Of a stretch of 64,000 bases of DNA, positions 57,128-64,000 are shown piece by piece. Position 1 is the first letter of the stretch. Each line of letters begins with the position of its first letter. The notes beneath the pieces are model-generated. The model ran no database searches, was not told where the DNA came from, and saw nothing but the letters and a program-made list of their open reading frames with translations. The position numbers and the translations under genes were made by a program. The stretch comes from a virus, in IMG/VR virus record IMGVR_UViG_3300025778_000016, positions 1-64,000 of that record; one strand, written 5' to 3'.

Positions 57128-57156
57128 TTGACATTATCTAATGTATAGTGTAATAT
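57128..57156 (+). promoter_or_regulatory. Sigma70-type promoter (TTGACA-17-TAATAT) for the gp55/gp47/gp46 operon
   Basis: TTGACA at 57128-57133 and TAATAT at 57151-57156 are separated by exactly 17 nt, an almost perfect host housekeeping promoter. It is followed by AAGGAAG about 3 nt before the ATG at 57180. This fits early or middle transcription by unmodified host polymerase. Confidence 0.75.
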
Positions 57157-57179
57157 GTGTTCAATAATATAAGGAAGCT

Positions 57180-58070
57180 ATGACAGTCGCAAAAAAACCA
57201 GTCAATTATTTAAACAATAAAGACATTTTGAAAGAAATTCACGCAAGCAAAACAAGTTATTGCTGTTATACCAAACAAGAATATCATCAATATGACTTAA
57301 TTATAGATACACCTGACAGTAGTTTAGAAAATTCGGTAAAACATATAATAAAACCTAGTAAAATTAAAGAAGCCAAAGAAAACCGTGCTGCCAGATTATC
57401 AATTGGGTTAGAAGAAAAATTAACACATAAAGACATACCCACAACTGATTTAGTATTTCGTGTAATGACTTGGGATCATATCCCAGTTAGTGCTAAACAA
57501 CCAAAGAAAGTTGTTAAAAAGAAAACTGCTAAAGATATTTTAGAATTTATTGACGATGAAGAAAATGAATTTGACGATTTAGAAGATACCACTACTAAAG
57601 ATGAAGTAGATGACATGGTACATGTCAAAGTAAACTTTCCACCCTTTCAACACTTTAAGATTGATGAAAATGGCGATCCCTACTGTGTGGGCAAGAGTCA
57701 TTGGAAAGGTGGGGTCAAAACTGGCGAATTTAGTAAAACTCATGGACAGATTACAGACAAACTAGCAAGAATGTATATGATGCTATGTGAAAAGTATGCT
57801 ATGAAGTTTAACTGGCGCGGTTACACATATAATGACGAAATGCGTGGTAGCGCAATATTACAATTAACATATGTTGGGTTACGATTTAATGAGGCAAAAA
57901 GTGCCAACCCATTCGCATATTACACAGCAGCTATTACAAATAGTTTCTGTAGAGTATTGAATACCGAAAAACGTAATCAAAACATTCGTGACGATATTCT
58001 AGAAATGAATAATTTAACACCAAGTTTTACACGACAAATGCAGGGAATGAAGTTCGATAGCGAAGAATAA
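57180..58070 (+). CDS. 55: Late-transcription sigma factor, gp55-like, with N-terminal extension
   Basis: 296 residues. Residues about 185-290 match gp55: ITDKLARMYMMLCEKYAMKFNWRGYTYNDEMRGSAILQL, then ANPFAYYTAAITNSFCRVLNTEKRNQ. T4 gp55 is 185 residues; here about 110 residues precede the sigma part. They include SKTSYCCYTKQEY, a basic PKKVVKKKT and an acidic EFIDDEENEFDDLED stretch. gp55 binds the clamp and host core enzyme to open TATAAATA-type late promoters. The GATAAATA boxes in this window are the likely targets. It leads the plus-strand operon and is separated from gp47 by one base. Confidence 0.82.
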   Translation: MTVAKKPVNYLNNKDILKEIHASKTSYCCYTKQEYHQYDLIIDTPDSSLENSVKHIIKPSKIKEAKENRAARLSIGLEEKLTHKDIPTTDLVFRVMTWDHIPVSAKQPKKVVKKKTAKDILEFIDDEENEFDDLEDTTTKDEVDDMVHVKVNFPPFQHFKIDENGDPYCVGKSHWKGGVKTGEFSKTHGQITDKLARMYMMLCEKYAMKFNWRGYTYNDEMRGSAILQLTYVGLRFNEAKSANPFAYYTAAITNSFCRVLNTEKRNQNIRDDILEMNNLTPSFTRQMQGMKFDSEE

Positions 58071-58071
58071 T

Positions 58072-59085
58072 ATGAATTTATTTAAAAAAGCAGCCGTATT
58101 TACGGATATACATTTTGGTTTGAAAAGCAATAGTATACAACACAATGTTGATTGTAGTAACTTTGTTGACTGGTTTATAGAAAAAGCTAAAAGTGAAGGG
58201 TGTGAAACCTGTTTCTTTTTAGGTGATTATAACCATCATCGTGCTAGTATCAACATTGCGACATTGCAATATGGCTTACGTGCGCTGGAAAAACTAAATG
58301 AAAATTTTAGCCAGGTTTATTTCATTCCAGGCAATCATGATCTATACTATAGAGACAAACGCGACATTCACAGCGTTGAGTGGGCTAAACATTTACCTAA
58401 TGTAACAATTGTAAATGATTGGCATAGTGAGGGCGATGTAGTTATTGCTCCTTGGTTAGTTGGAGAAGATTATAAGAAATTAAAGCGTCTTGAGGGAAAA
58501 TACTTGTTTGGTCACTTTGAGTTGCCATACTTTTATATGAACGCAATGGTTGAAATGCCAGATCATGGTGAAATCAACGTAGATCATATGAAAAATTTTG
58601 AACAAGTATTTTCAGGACACTTTCATAAAAGACAACATAAAAACAATGTTTGGTACATTGGCAATAGTTTTCCACACAACTATGCTGATGCTGGAGATGA
58701 TCAAAGAGGTATGATGATACTAGCGTGGGGACAGGAACCAATATTTCATAGCTGGCCTAATCAACCAGTGTTTAGAGTTTACAAGTTAAGTGAAGTATTA
58801 GAGAATCCATCGGGCTATCTACTGCCCCATTCTAGTGTCAGAATACATTTAGATATTGATATCAGTTATGAAGAAGCCAATTTCTTAAGAGAAGAACTAA
58901 TTCCAAAACATAATTTACGTGAAATGATATTAATGCCAATTAAATCTGAATTACACGCAATTGATCTTGCCCCAGGCGAGTTGAAGTTTGAAAGCGTAGA
59001 TAAGATAATAATTGATCAAATCAGTAACATAGAAAGCAATTCATATGAACCTAAGTTACTGTTAGAAATTTATAATAATCTATGA
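58072..59085 (+). CDS. 47: Recombination endonuclease subunit, gp47-like (Mre11/SbcD type)
   Basis: 337 residues. Calcineurin-type phosphoesterase motifs are all present: FTDIHFG (Asp12, His14), FLGDYNHHR, FIPGNHDLYY, FGHFELP and FSGHFHKR. They bind the two Mn2+ ions of Mre11-type nucleases. gp46 and gp47 resect double-strand ends to start recombination-dependent replication and to recycle host DNA. Length equals T4 gp47 (339). The end overlaps the small gene by 4 nt (TGA/ATG). Confidence 0.95.
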   Translation: MNLFKKAAVFTDIHFGLKSNSIQHNVDCSNFVDWFIEKAKSEGCETCFFLGDYNHHRASINIATLQYGLRALEKLNENFSQVYFIPGNHDLYYRDKRDIHSVEWAKHLPNVTIVNDWHSEGDVVIAPWLVGEDYKKLKRLEGKYLFGHFELPYFYMNAMVEMPDHGEINVDHMKNFEQVFSGHFHKRQHKNNVWYIGNSFPHNYADAGDDQRGMMILAWGQEPIFHSWPNQPVFRVYKLSEVLENPSGYLLPHSSVRIHLDIDISYEEANFLREELIPKHNLREMILMPIKSELHAIDLAPGELKFESVDKIIIDQISNIESNSYEPKLLLEIYNNL

Positions 59086-59303
59086 AAACAAGACAATATA
59101 GGGATTTAGAGTCGTTGATAAAAATCAATAAACATTTAGGTATTGCGTTAAATGAAATAACAAAAGTGCATCCTTATGTTGGTAGTTTAAGAGAACAGAG
59201 AACACTTATTAGCGCCAAATTAAAAATAGAAGGAATAATTGAAAGAACATTAAAGGCTGAAAATTTAGCCAAAAGTGATTTTTTCAGAACACTAGAACAA
59301 TGA
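59082..59303 (+). CDS. Small helical protein between gp47 and gp46
   Basis: 73 residues, mostly helical, Leu/Lys/Glu rich: DLESLIKINKHLGIALNEI then LREQRTLISAKLKIEGIIERTLK. It overlaps gp47 and gp46 by 4 nt each, which argues for a real gene. In T4 a short gene (46.1 or 46.2) also sits near gp46. Might bind the complex; no motif proves it. Confidence 0.6.
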   Translation: MKTRQYRDLESLIKINKHLGIALNEITKVHPYVGSLREQRTLISAKLKIEGIIERTLKAENLAKSDFFRTLEQ

Positions 59304-61057
59304 TTATACTAAAAAATATTACATTAAGAAATTTCCTTTCAATAGGAAATGTTACACAAGCAGTAAACTTTGATACTAAAGAACTAACACTTATTCTAGG
59401 TGAAAACTTAGACTTAGGTGGTGATGGCGCAAGAAACGGTACAGGTAAGACAACTCTTATTCAAGGGTTGAGTTATGTGTTGTTTGGAACTCCAATCAAT
59501 AACATTCGTAAAGATAATTTAATCAATCGTACCAATGGTAAGGGTATGATGGTGACACTTGAGTTTAGTTGTAATGGTATTGAATATAAGATTGAACGTG
59601 GTCGTAAACCAAACATATTAAAATTTTATATTAACGATACAGTACAAAGCAATGATGCTCAGGGTGAGAATAGAGAAACACAAGAGCAAATTGAAAAAGC
59701 AATTGGTATGACACCTGATATGTTTAAGCACATTGTTGCGCTTAATACATATAGTGAACCATTTCTAGCAATGAGTGCTAATGATCAGCGTAATGTTATT
59801 GAACAATTATTGGGAATTACATTATTAAGTGAAAAAGCCGATTTGCTTAAAAACTTAATTAAAGATGTAAAAGATAGTATTCAACAAGAAGAATTTAGAA
59901 TACAAGGTGTTGAAGAAGCCAACAAACGTGTTAAAGAACAAATCGAAAGTACCAAACGCAGAAGTGCGTTATGGCAAAAGAAACATGCTGAAGATTTGGC
60001 TAAACTTGCTTTGGCTTATGATGATTTAACAAAAATTGATATTGATGTTGAACTTCAAGCACATAAAGATTTAACTCTTTACAATGAAAAACAAAAGAAA
60101 ATTAATGATTTAAATAAATTAATTACTCGTTTGGAAAGTGACCAAACAAAAGAAAACAAAACTGTTAAAAAACTTTCTAAAGAAATTGAAGATTTAAAAA
60201 ATCATACATGTTATGCTTGTGGACAAGAGTTCCATGATGAAAATCATAATACTGTTTTGTCCGATAAAGAAAAAGCATTAGAAGAGGCACTAGCACAATG
60301 TGAATCTATTGTGTCTCAAATAACTGAACATCAGTCTGAATTAAACAATTTGGGTGAGTTAGGTATTATACCAAAAACACATTATGACACTGAAGCTGAG
60401 GCTGTAATGCATAGCAGTCAGATCAGTAATATATTAAAACAAATTGATAGTAAAAGTGAAGAAACTGATCCATATATTGAACAAATCAGTGAAATGGAAA
60501 GTCAAGCACTTCAAGTTGTAAGTTTTGACAAGATAAATGAATATACAAAATTAATGGATCATCAAAAGTTCTTGTTAGACTTATTAGTAAGTAAAGATAG
60601 CTTTGTTCGTAAAAAGATCATTGATCAAAACTTAAGTTATTTAAACGCAAGACTCACACACTATCTTGATAGAATTGGATTACCACATCAAGTAGTATTT
60701 CAAAATGATTTAAGTGTTGAAATTACAGAATTGGGCCGTGAACTTGACTTTGATAATTTAAGTCGCGGTGAACGCAACAGATTAATTCTAGGTTTAAGTT
60801 TTGCTTTCCGTGATGTATGGGAAAATTTATACTTCCCAATCAATACATTGTTTATTGACGAACTTATTGACAGTGGATTAGACACACTTGGTGTTGAAAA
60901 CAGCATGGCTATCTTAAAAGAAATGAGTCGTAGACGCAGTAAGAGTATTTGGTTAGTCAGTCACAGAGAAGAACTAGCAGGTCGTGTGCCTAGTGTATTA
61001 AAGGTTGTTAAAGAAAATGGATTCACAACCTATAATAGTAGTCATGAGGTACTATGA
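59300..61057 (+). CDS. 46: Recombination endonuclease subunit, gp46-like (Rad50/SbcC type)
   Basis: 585 residues. Walker A is GARNGTGKT at residues 43-51. The coiled coils run from about 190 to 450, interrupted by a zinc hook CYACGQ (CxxC). The signature motif is NLSRGERNRLILGLSFAFRDV, and Walker B is LFIDELIDSGLD. Works with gp47. Length is close to T4 gp46 (560). The stop overlaps the next ATG (ATGA), tying a radical SAM gene to this operon. Confidence 0.95.
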   Translation: MIILKNITLRNFLSIGNVTQAVNFDTKELTLILGENLDLGGDGARNGTGKTTLIQGLSYVLFGTPINNIRKDNLINRTNGKGMMVTLEFSCNGIEYKIERGRKPNILKFYINDTVQSNDAQGENRETQEQIEKAIGMTPDMFKHIVALNTYSEPFLAMSANDQRNVIEQLLGITLLSEKADLLKNLIKDVKDSIQQEEFRIQGVEEANKRVKEQIESTKRRSALWQKKHAEDLAKLALAYDDLTKIDIDVELQAHKDLTLYNEKQKKINDLNKLITRLESDQTKENKTVKKLSKEIEDLKNHTCYACGQEFHDENHNTVLSDKEKALEEALAQCESIVSQITEHQSELNNLGELGIIPKTHYDTEAEAVMHSSQISNILKQIDSKSEETDPYIEQISEMESQALQVVSFDKINEYTKLMDHQKFLLDLLVSKDSFVRKKIIDQNLSYLNARLTHYLDRIGLPHQVVFQNDLSVEITELGRELDFDNLSRGERNRLILGLSFAFRDVWENLYFPINTLFIDELIDSGLDTLGVENSMAILKEMSRRRSKSIWLVSHREELAGRVPSVLKVVKENGFTTYNSSHEVL

Positions 61058-62067
61058 GTCTAGCGCTTTGGCATTGGCATATTGAGATAAGCAGTAAATG
61101 TACATTGCGTTGTCCAAGATGCGCACGAAGTGAAGTGCCTGAAAGTTTAGTCAACACAGAATTAGGTCTTGATTTTTTTATAAAAAACTTTGATGAAAGT
61201 TTTATTAAAAATCATGTAGAAAAACTTACATTCTGTGGTGACGATGGTGACCCCATATACGCACATGATTTTTTAAGTGTGTTAAAGTATTTTAAAAATA
61301 TTAAGCCGAACATCAGCATTGTTATAGTGACTAATGGCGGATATAAATCAAATGATTTTTGGAATGAATGTAGCAACATATTAAATGAATATGATACAAT
61401 TCATTTTAGTTTAGATGGCTGGGATAATGCCAGTAATAATTTATATAGAGTTAATAGTAACTTTGATAGTTCAATCAATGGTGCTAAAATATTAATTGAA
61501 AGTAATAAATGTTATGTAGTTTGGGACGCAATTGGATTTAAATTTAATGAAAACAAACTACGTCACATGAAACAACTAGCAAAGTCATATGGTTTTGATA
61601 TGTTTCAATTAACTAAAAGTACAAAATTTGGTGCCATATATGAACACTATGGCAAAAATGATACATTACAACCAAGTAAAAAATTAATGAGTAGTAGTCA
61701 TAGATTTGAAAGAGAATACACATATTTCACTGAAAGACGACCTAATGAAAGTTTTATGACTACTAACTTGTCACACTATGATAGTGTAGAAAATATAGGA
61801 AATATTAAACCTTTATGTCATATTGGCAATAAAGGATTGTTTATTAACAGCAAGGGAGAGTTTTTCCCCTGTTGCTGGGTAGCTAATAGATATGGTCACA
61901 ATAATAAATTTGTTGACTTAAGCAAAAGCTACAACTTACACAACGTAACTTTACAAAGTGTATTAGATTTAGATTTTTATAAAAAAAATTTTGTTAATGA
62001 TAGTTTTGAATGTAATATTAAATGTAACAAAGATATTGTTACAAAAAATTATGGTACAGAGTGGTAG
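61054..62067 (+). CDS. Radical SAM protein in the replication operon
   Basis: 337 residues. Core motif EISSKCTLRCPRC (Cys16, Cys20, Cys23). TFCGDDGDPIYA holds the place of GGEP, a clear departure. FSLDGWDNASNNLYR follows, and the C-terminal part has CHIGNKGLFINSKGEFFPCCWVANRYGHN, an SPASM-like cysteine cluster. ATGA-coupled to gp46. Radical SAM genes beside gp46 are found in other marine T4-like phages by memory, though function is unknown. Not closely similar to the 10719-16961 group. Confidence 0.8.
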   Translation: MSLALWHWHIEISSKCTLRCPRCARSEVPESLVNTELGLDFFIKNFDESFIKNHVEKLTFCGDDGDPIYAHDFLSVLKYFKNIKPNISIVIVTNGGYKSNDFWNECSNILNEYDTIHFSLDGWDNASNNLYRVNSNFDSSINGAKILIESNKCYVVWDAIGFKFNENKLRHMKQLAKSYGFDMFQLTKSTKFGAIYEHYGKNDTLQPSKKLMSSSHRFEREYTYFTERRPNESFMTTNLSHYDSVENIGNIKPLCHIGNKGLFINSKGEFFPCCWVANRYGHNNKFVDLSKSYNLHNVTLQSVLDLDFYKKNFVNDSFECNIKCNKDIVTKNYGTEW

Positions 62068-62081
62068 GAATATATAAAGCT

Positions 62082-62648
62082 ATGCCAAGTCCACAAAAAG
62101 CAAAAGGTTCAGGTTTTGAAAGAGAAGTCGCAAGATTTCTATCAGACTTATACAATGAATCATTTATACGCGCCCCAGGTAGTGGCGCATATGTGGGTGG
62201 CAAAAACAAAGCTCGTACACAAATATTACATGAAGGACAAATTCGTAGTTTTAAGGGAGATATTGTTCCAGGACAAAGTTTTCCTAAACTAAACGCTGAA
62301 TGTAAAAGTTATGCTGATTTCCCATTTCATTTAGTTTTATCTGGAGAATGTAAAGTTCTTGACGGTTGGCTAGATCAAATGATGGACGTAGCAGAAGATA
62401 ATGATCTTAATGTGCTTTTTATGAAATTTAATCGTAAGGGGCGCTTTGTTGTAGTTCAGACTAAGTATACATGGGTCACAGACCATTTCTTGTATTACAC
62501 TAGTGCTAAACACAAAGATTGGATCATTATCGAATTTGATCACTTTTTTAAGTTTAATAAAGAAATATTTGCGGCATACTCAGGCTCATCAGACACCAAA
62601 TCAAACTCTCACACTTTACCTCTTAATTCAACTCAACAATTAGTTTAA
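62082..62648 (+). CDS. PDDEXK-family nuclease, Holliday-junction-resolvase-like
   Basis: 188 residues from the ATG at 62082. A GTG at 62061 opens the frame earlier but overlaps the previous gene and adds a weak extension. GSGFEREVARFLSDL places the first acidic residue. KGDIVPG and NAECKSYADFPF provide the Asp and Glu-x-Lys of the PDDEXK active site. Such enzymes cut branched DNA or act with recombination proteins. The place after gp46/47 supports a role in replication or packaging repair. No HNH or GIY-YIG motif is present. Confidence 0.7.
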   Translation: MPSPQKAKGSGFEREVARFLSDLYNESFIRAPGSGAYVGGKNKARTQILHEGQIRSFKGDIVPGQSFPKLNAECKSYADFPFHLVLSGECKVLDGWLDQMMDVAEDNDLNVLFMKFNRKGRFVVVQTKYTWVTDHFLYYTSAKHKDWIIIEFDHFFKFNKEIFAAYSGSSDTKSNSHTLPLNSTQQLV

Positions 62649-62984
62649 TCGGGGTTGCCCGATTCTCCTTGAGCAAGCCTGGGAAGCCAGTCGCCTGCGG
62701 ATTCTGGAGTAAGCATGGCATTTTTTTAAATGTCGTGGAACACCGAGGTGGCACTCGACTGAGATTGCGAACCACCAACAAGTCTGTAACTACTATGTAT
62801 TGATGTTACAGAATGTGCGTTGCTGAACACTAGCCCAAAGCTAGCAGATTCACTACAGACCCATAATACTTTACAGAGCAACCGGTGGCGAATAGCAGCA
62901 ACAATAGCTGGCTAGTCGGGGTATATACATCAAAGGATGACGGGCAGGCAAGTTATTTTTTTGGTAGTGCTGTTTAGCACTACC
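62647..62984 (+). ncRNA. Candidate structured non-coding RNA, class not identified
   Basis: No frame of useful length fits here. Stems read on the plus strand: AATCGGG/CCCGATT (62647-62653 with 62658-62664); CATGGCATTT/AAATGTCGTG (62714-62723 with 62728-62737), with two G-U pairs that would be A-C clashes on the other strand; TCTGTAAC/GTTACAGA (62783-62790 with 62805-62812); GTTGCT/AGCAAC (62819-62824 with 62877-62882); CTAGC/GCTAG (62830-62834 with 62840-62844). An alternative pairing ACTAGCC/GGCTAGT (62829-62835 with 62910-62916) competes. TGCCCG (62656-62661) can pair with CGGGCA (62941-62946), closing the whole. It lacks tRNA and tmRNA marks. GOLLD, ROOL and group I intron classes are the ones to test. 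Boundaries are approximate. Confidence 0.5.
62963..62984 (+). other. Perfect 9-bp hairpin GGTAGTGCT-GTTT-AGCACTACC
   Basis: Nine perfect base pairs with a 4-nt loop at the end of the structured region. The T run lies before the hairpin and not after it, so it is not a plain rho-independent terminator on the plus strand; on the minus strand it would be followed by A. Possibly part of the RNA structure or a protection element at its 3' end. Confidence 0.55.
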
Positions 62985-63085
62985 ATGGCTTCTAAGCGGC
63001 AAGTGGTATGCATACCAAGTAAAGTTTTTAAATTTATAATAGATTAAGTTACTGTAAAAGATAAGACCGAACGAAGTGAGGGCTT
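62985..63085. other. Intergenic stretch without a gene
   Basis: Holds a 14-nt perfect palindrome TGGTATGCATACCA (63004-63017), a TATAAT (63035-63040) without a matching -35, and an AT-rich run. Nothing else is seen. The palindrome could be a protein-binding site. Confidence 0.4.
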
Positions 63086-63107
63086 AGACAAACGAAGTTT
63101 GTCTTTT
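63086..63107 (+). terminator. Rho-independent-like terminator, between convergent transcripts
   Basis: AGACAAAC-GAA-GTTTGTCT is a perfect 8-bp stem with a 3-nt loop, followed by T on the plus strand (63104-63107 TTTT). It closes the plus-strand operon and RNA. The minus-strand gp51-like frame ends just beside it, so the stem may also stall the opposite transcript, although no U run follows on that side. Confidence 0.5.
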
Positions 63108-63336
63108 AAAAGAAAGGCATTTGTGTTTTCTTAGTTGTTTCCAAATTACTTTCTATCAATTCATTTAAGGCATTTCTCTCATCACTGGACATATTCAAGA
63201 TATCGGTATATGTAGCTCCACCTCTCATATACCAAGCCATGGTTAGGCAGTTCTTTTTAATGTCCTTGACTTCATTCTCATATCCATCAAAAAGCTTCTT
63301 AATAGCGTCGGGTTTTAAATTAAGAAGCCTTAAACG
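63106..63336 (-). CDS. 51: gp51-like baseplate hub assembly C-terminal frame, probably made by -1 frameshift from gp26
   Basis: 76 codons in the -1 frame relative to gp26, ending at TAA 63106-63108. The frame reads LNLKPDAIKKLFDGYENEV, then CLTMAWYMRGGATYTDILNMS, and finishes ESNLETTKKTQMPFF. The MAWYMRGG and NLExTKKT stretches match, from memory, small gp51-like baseplate assembly proteins in marine T4-like phages. No ATG, GTG or TTG lies ahead of the Met in LTMAW, and the frame is open only back to a TAA inside gp26. A slippery T TTT TTC and a stem-loop sit at the start, so the product is probably a gp26-gp51 fusion. Internal initiation at the LTM ATG giving about 44 residues is the alternative. 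Confidence 0.7.
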   Translation of the reverse strand, partial: RLRLLNLKPDAIKKLFDGYENEVKDIKKNCLTMAWYMRGGATYTDILNMSSDERNALNELIESNLETTKKTQMPFF

Positions 63337-63342
63337 AAAAAA
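63294..63342 (-). promoter_or_regulatory. Programmed -1 ribosomal frameshift signal (slippery site plus stem-loop)
   Basis: On the minus strand gp26 ends GAT TTT TTC GTT TAA. The heptamer T TTT TTC (63342-63336) is in the right phase (X XXY YYZ). After a 7-nt spacer, GCTTCTTAAT (63328-63319) pairs perfectly with ATTAAGAAGC (63303-63294) across a 15-nt loop. This heptamer, 5-9-nt spacer and stable stem is the classical layout of -1 frameshift sites in viruses and tail-chaperone genes of lambda-like phages. Confidence 0.75.
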
Positions 63343-64000
63343 TCGGAAATGTTCAGTGTGAATTTAGTTTGGTATGGATGCTGACAATTAACACAGGTAA
63401 CGTCTAATGGTTTTAGTTCGCCTTCTTCACGAATTGAAGCATTTTGCTCACGTACTGCGTTATATGTATTTTTATCACAATTCAATAAAAATTCTTTGAT
63501 AAAAGTCTTTTCTTTTACAATACCGACTGGTGTTTTAATATAATCAATGGCATCAGTTAATATTTTGATAGTTAATTCTGTTATTTTTTCCAATGCTGTT
63601 TTATTTTTTTGAAGTCTAACTTCATCGCTATCACTTTCTACATAGGCTGTAGAAGTTGAAACATCAAATTGGAACAGACTAATATCAGTCATTTCTTTAA
63701 ATGTAAATGGTCTAAATTTAAAATACAATTCCCCGACATTGTATTCTTTGTCATAATTTCCTGATTTTAAATTCAATAACAATCCAGTTAGGTTTACGTT
63801 ATATTTGCCACTTTCTTCACATTTTGGGCAAACACTTTCAATTTCAAAGTTTTCCCCAGTGCTTGCTGCTTTAATGGCTATAAGTATAGCATCTAAGTCC
63901 ATGCTATTAATTTTCCATGGATCTAACATATTTGGTATACAACTCTTAACGATTTCTACTACCGCAGTTCCATTAAACAATGCGTCTGGAGTTCGTGCTG
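63330..64000 (-). CDS. 26: Baseplate hub assembly chaperone, gp26-like (5' end beyond the window)
   Basis: The frame runs off the right edge (223 codons visible). The TTG at 63980 is internal, since TPDALFNGTAVVEIVKSCIPN continues upstream. Family marks: NGTAVVEIVKSCIPNMLDPWKI, MDLDAILIAIKAAS, CPKC and CVNC as a possible zinc ribbon, and RPFTFKEMTDI. T4 gp26 helps build the central hub together with gp51. The ending LNISDFFV reaches a stop two codons past the slippery site, so a second, longer product is expected. Confidence 0.82.
   Translation of the reverse strand, partial: ARTPDALFNGTAVVEIVKSCIPNMLDPWKINSMDLDAILIAIKAASTGENFEIESVCPKCEESGKYNVNLTGLLLNLKSGNYDKEYNVGELYFKFRPFTFKEMTDISLFQFDVSTSTAYVESDSDEVRLQKNKTALEKITELTIKILTDAIDYIKTPVGIVKEKTFIKEFLLNCDKNTYNAVREQNASIREEGELKPLDVTCVNCQHPYQTKFTLNISDFFV

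Noticed and set aside
62061-62081. GTG start for the PDDEXK nuclease
   Set aside because: It overlaps the radical SAM gene and adds seven residues of no clear value; the ATG at 62082 has an AGGA upstream.
62963-62984. Hairpin as a rho-independent terminator
   Set aside because: The T run lies upstream of the stem on the plus strand and A follows on the minus strand.
62647-62984. tRNA, tmRNA or RNase P gene
   Set aside because: No T-loop GTTCRA-type sequence, no CCA-end acceptor stem, no tag reading frame and none of the conserved P4 sequence of RNase P.

Overview
This is a 64 kb piece of an AT-rich genome of a T4-like (Straboviridae/Kyanoviridae-type) myovirus. Signs are a long run of T4-type baseplate genes (gp53-, gp5-, gp25- and gp6-like), a gp26-like baseplate chaperone, the recombination nuclease pair gp46/gp47 and a gp55-like late sigma factor. 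The gene order and the many radical SAM and sugar genes resemble marine T4-like phages of cyanobacteria or SAR11-type bacteria. No photosynthesis gene, tRNA, integrase, IS element or CRISPR array is visible, so the host cannot be fixed.

Layout. (1) 1-20140, minus strand: a tightly overlapping accessory cluster. It holds a carbamoyltransferase (cut by the window edge), SGNH-hydrolase-like proteins, a B12-type radical SAM protein, a UDP-sugar dehydrogenase, three related large glycosyltransferase-like proteins, three smaller GT-A-like proteins, five consecutive radical SAM proteins and two coupled microgenes. (2) 20189-25679, minus: tail-fibre and adhesin genes. (3) 25700-57047, minus: baseplate and tail genes, including one of about 6450 residues. 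(4) 57048-57179: divergent control region, with a sigma70-type promoter to the right and a T4-late-like box to the left. (5) 57180-62648, plus: gp55, gp47, a small protein, gp46, a seventh radical SAM protein and a PDDEXK-type nuclease, joined by short overlaps. (6) 62649-63105: no gene, but a stretch rich in stems whose G-U pairs point to a plus-strand structured RNA. (7) 63106-64000, minus: gp26-like gene followed by a gp51-like frame that has no start codon upstream of its conserved part.

How they may work together. gp55 probably directs transcription from the repeated GATAAATA boxes upstream of tail genes. gp46/47 and the nuclease act in recombination-dependent replication. The sugar, carbamoyl, SGNH and radical SAM cluster lies directly downstream of the tail-fibre genes in the same direction. 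It may decorate virion fibres or remodel a host surface glycan; this is inference.

The strongest unusual signals are: a textbook -1 frameshift cassette joining gp26 to a gp51-like C-terminal part (slippery T TTT TTC, 7-nt spacer, perfect 10-bp stem); a second frame junction at an A9 run between the UDP-sugar dehydrogenase and a full-length glycosyltransferase frame without a start codon; the unassigned structured RNA; and seven radical SAM enzymes in one phage segment.
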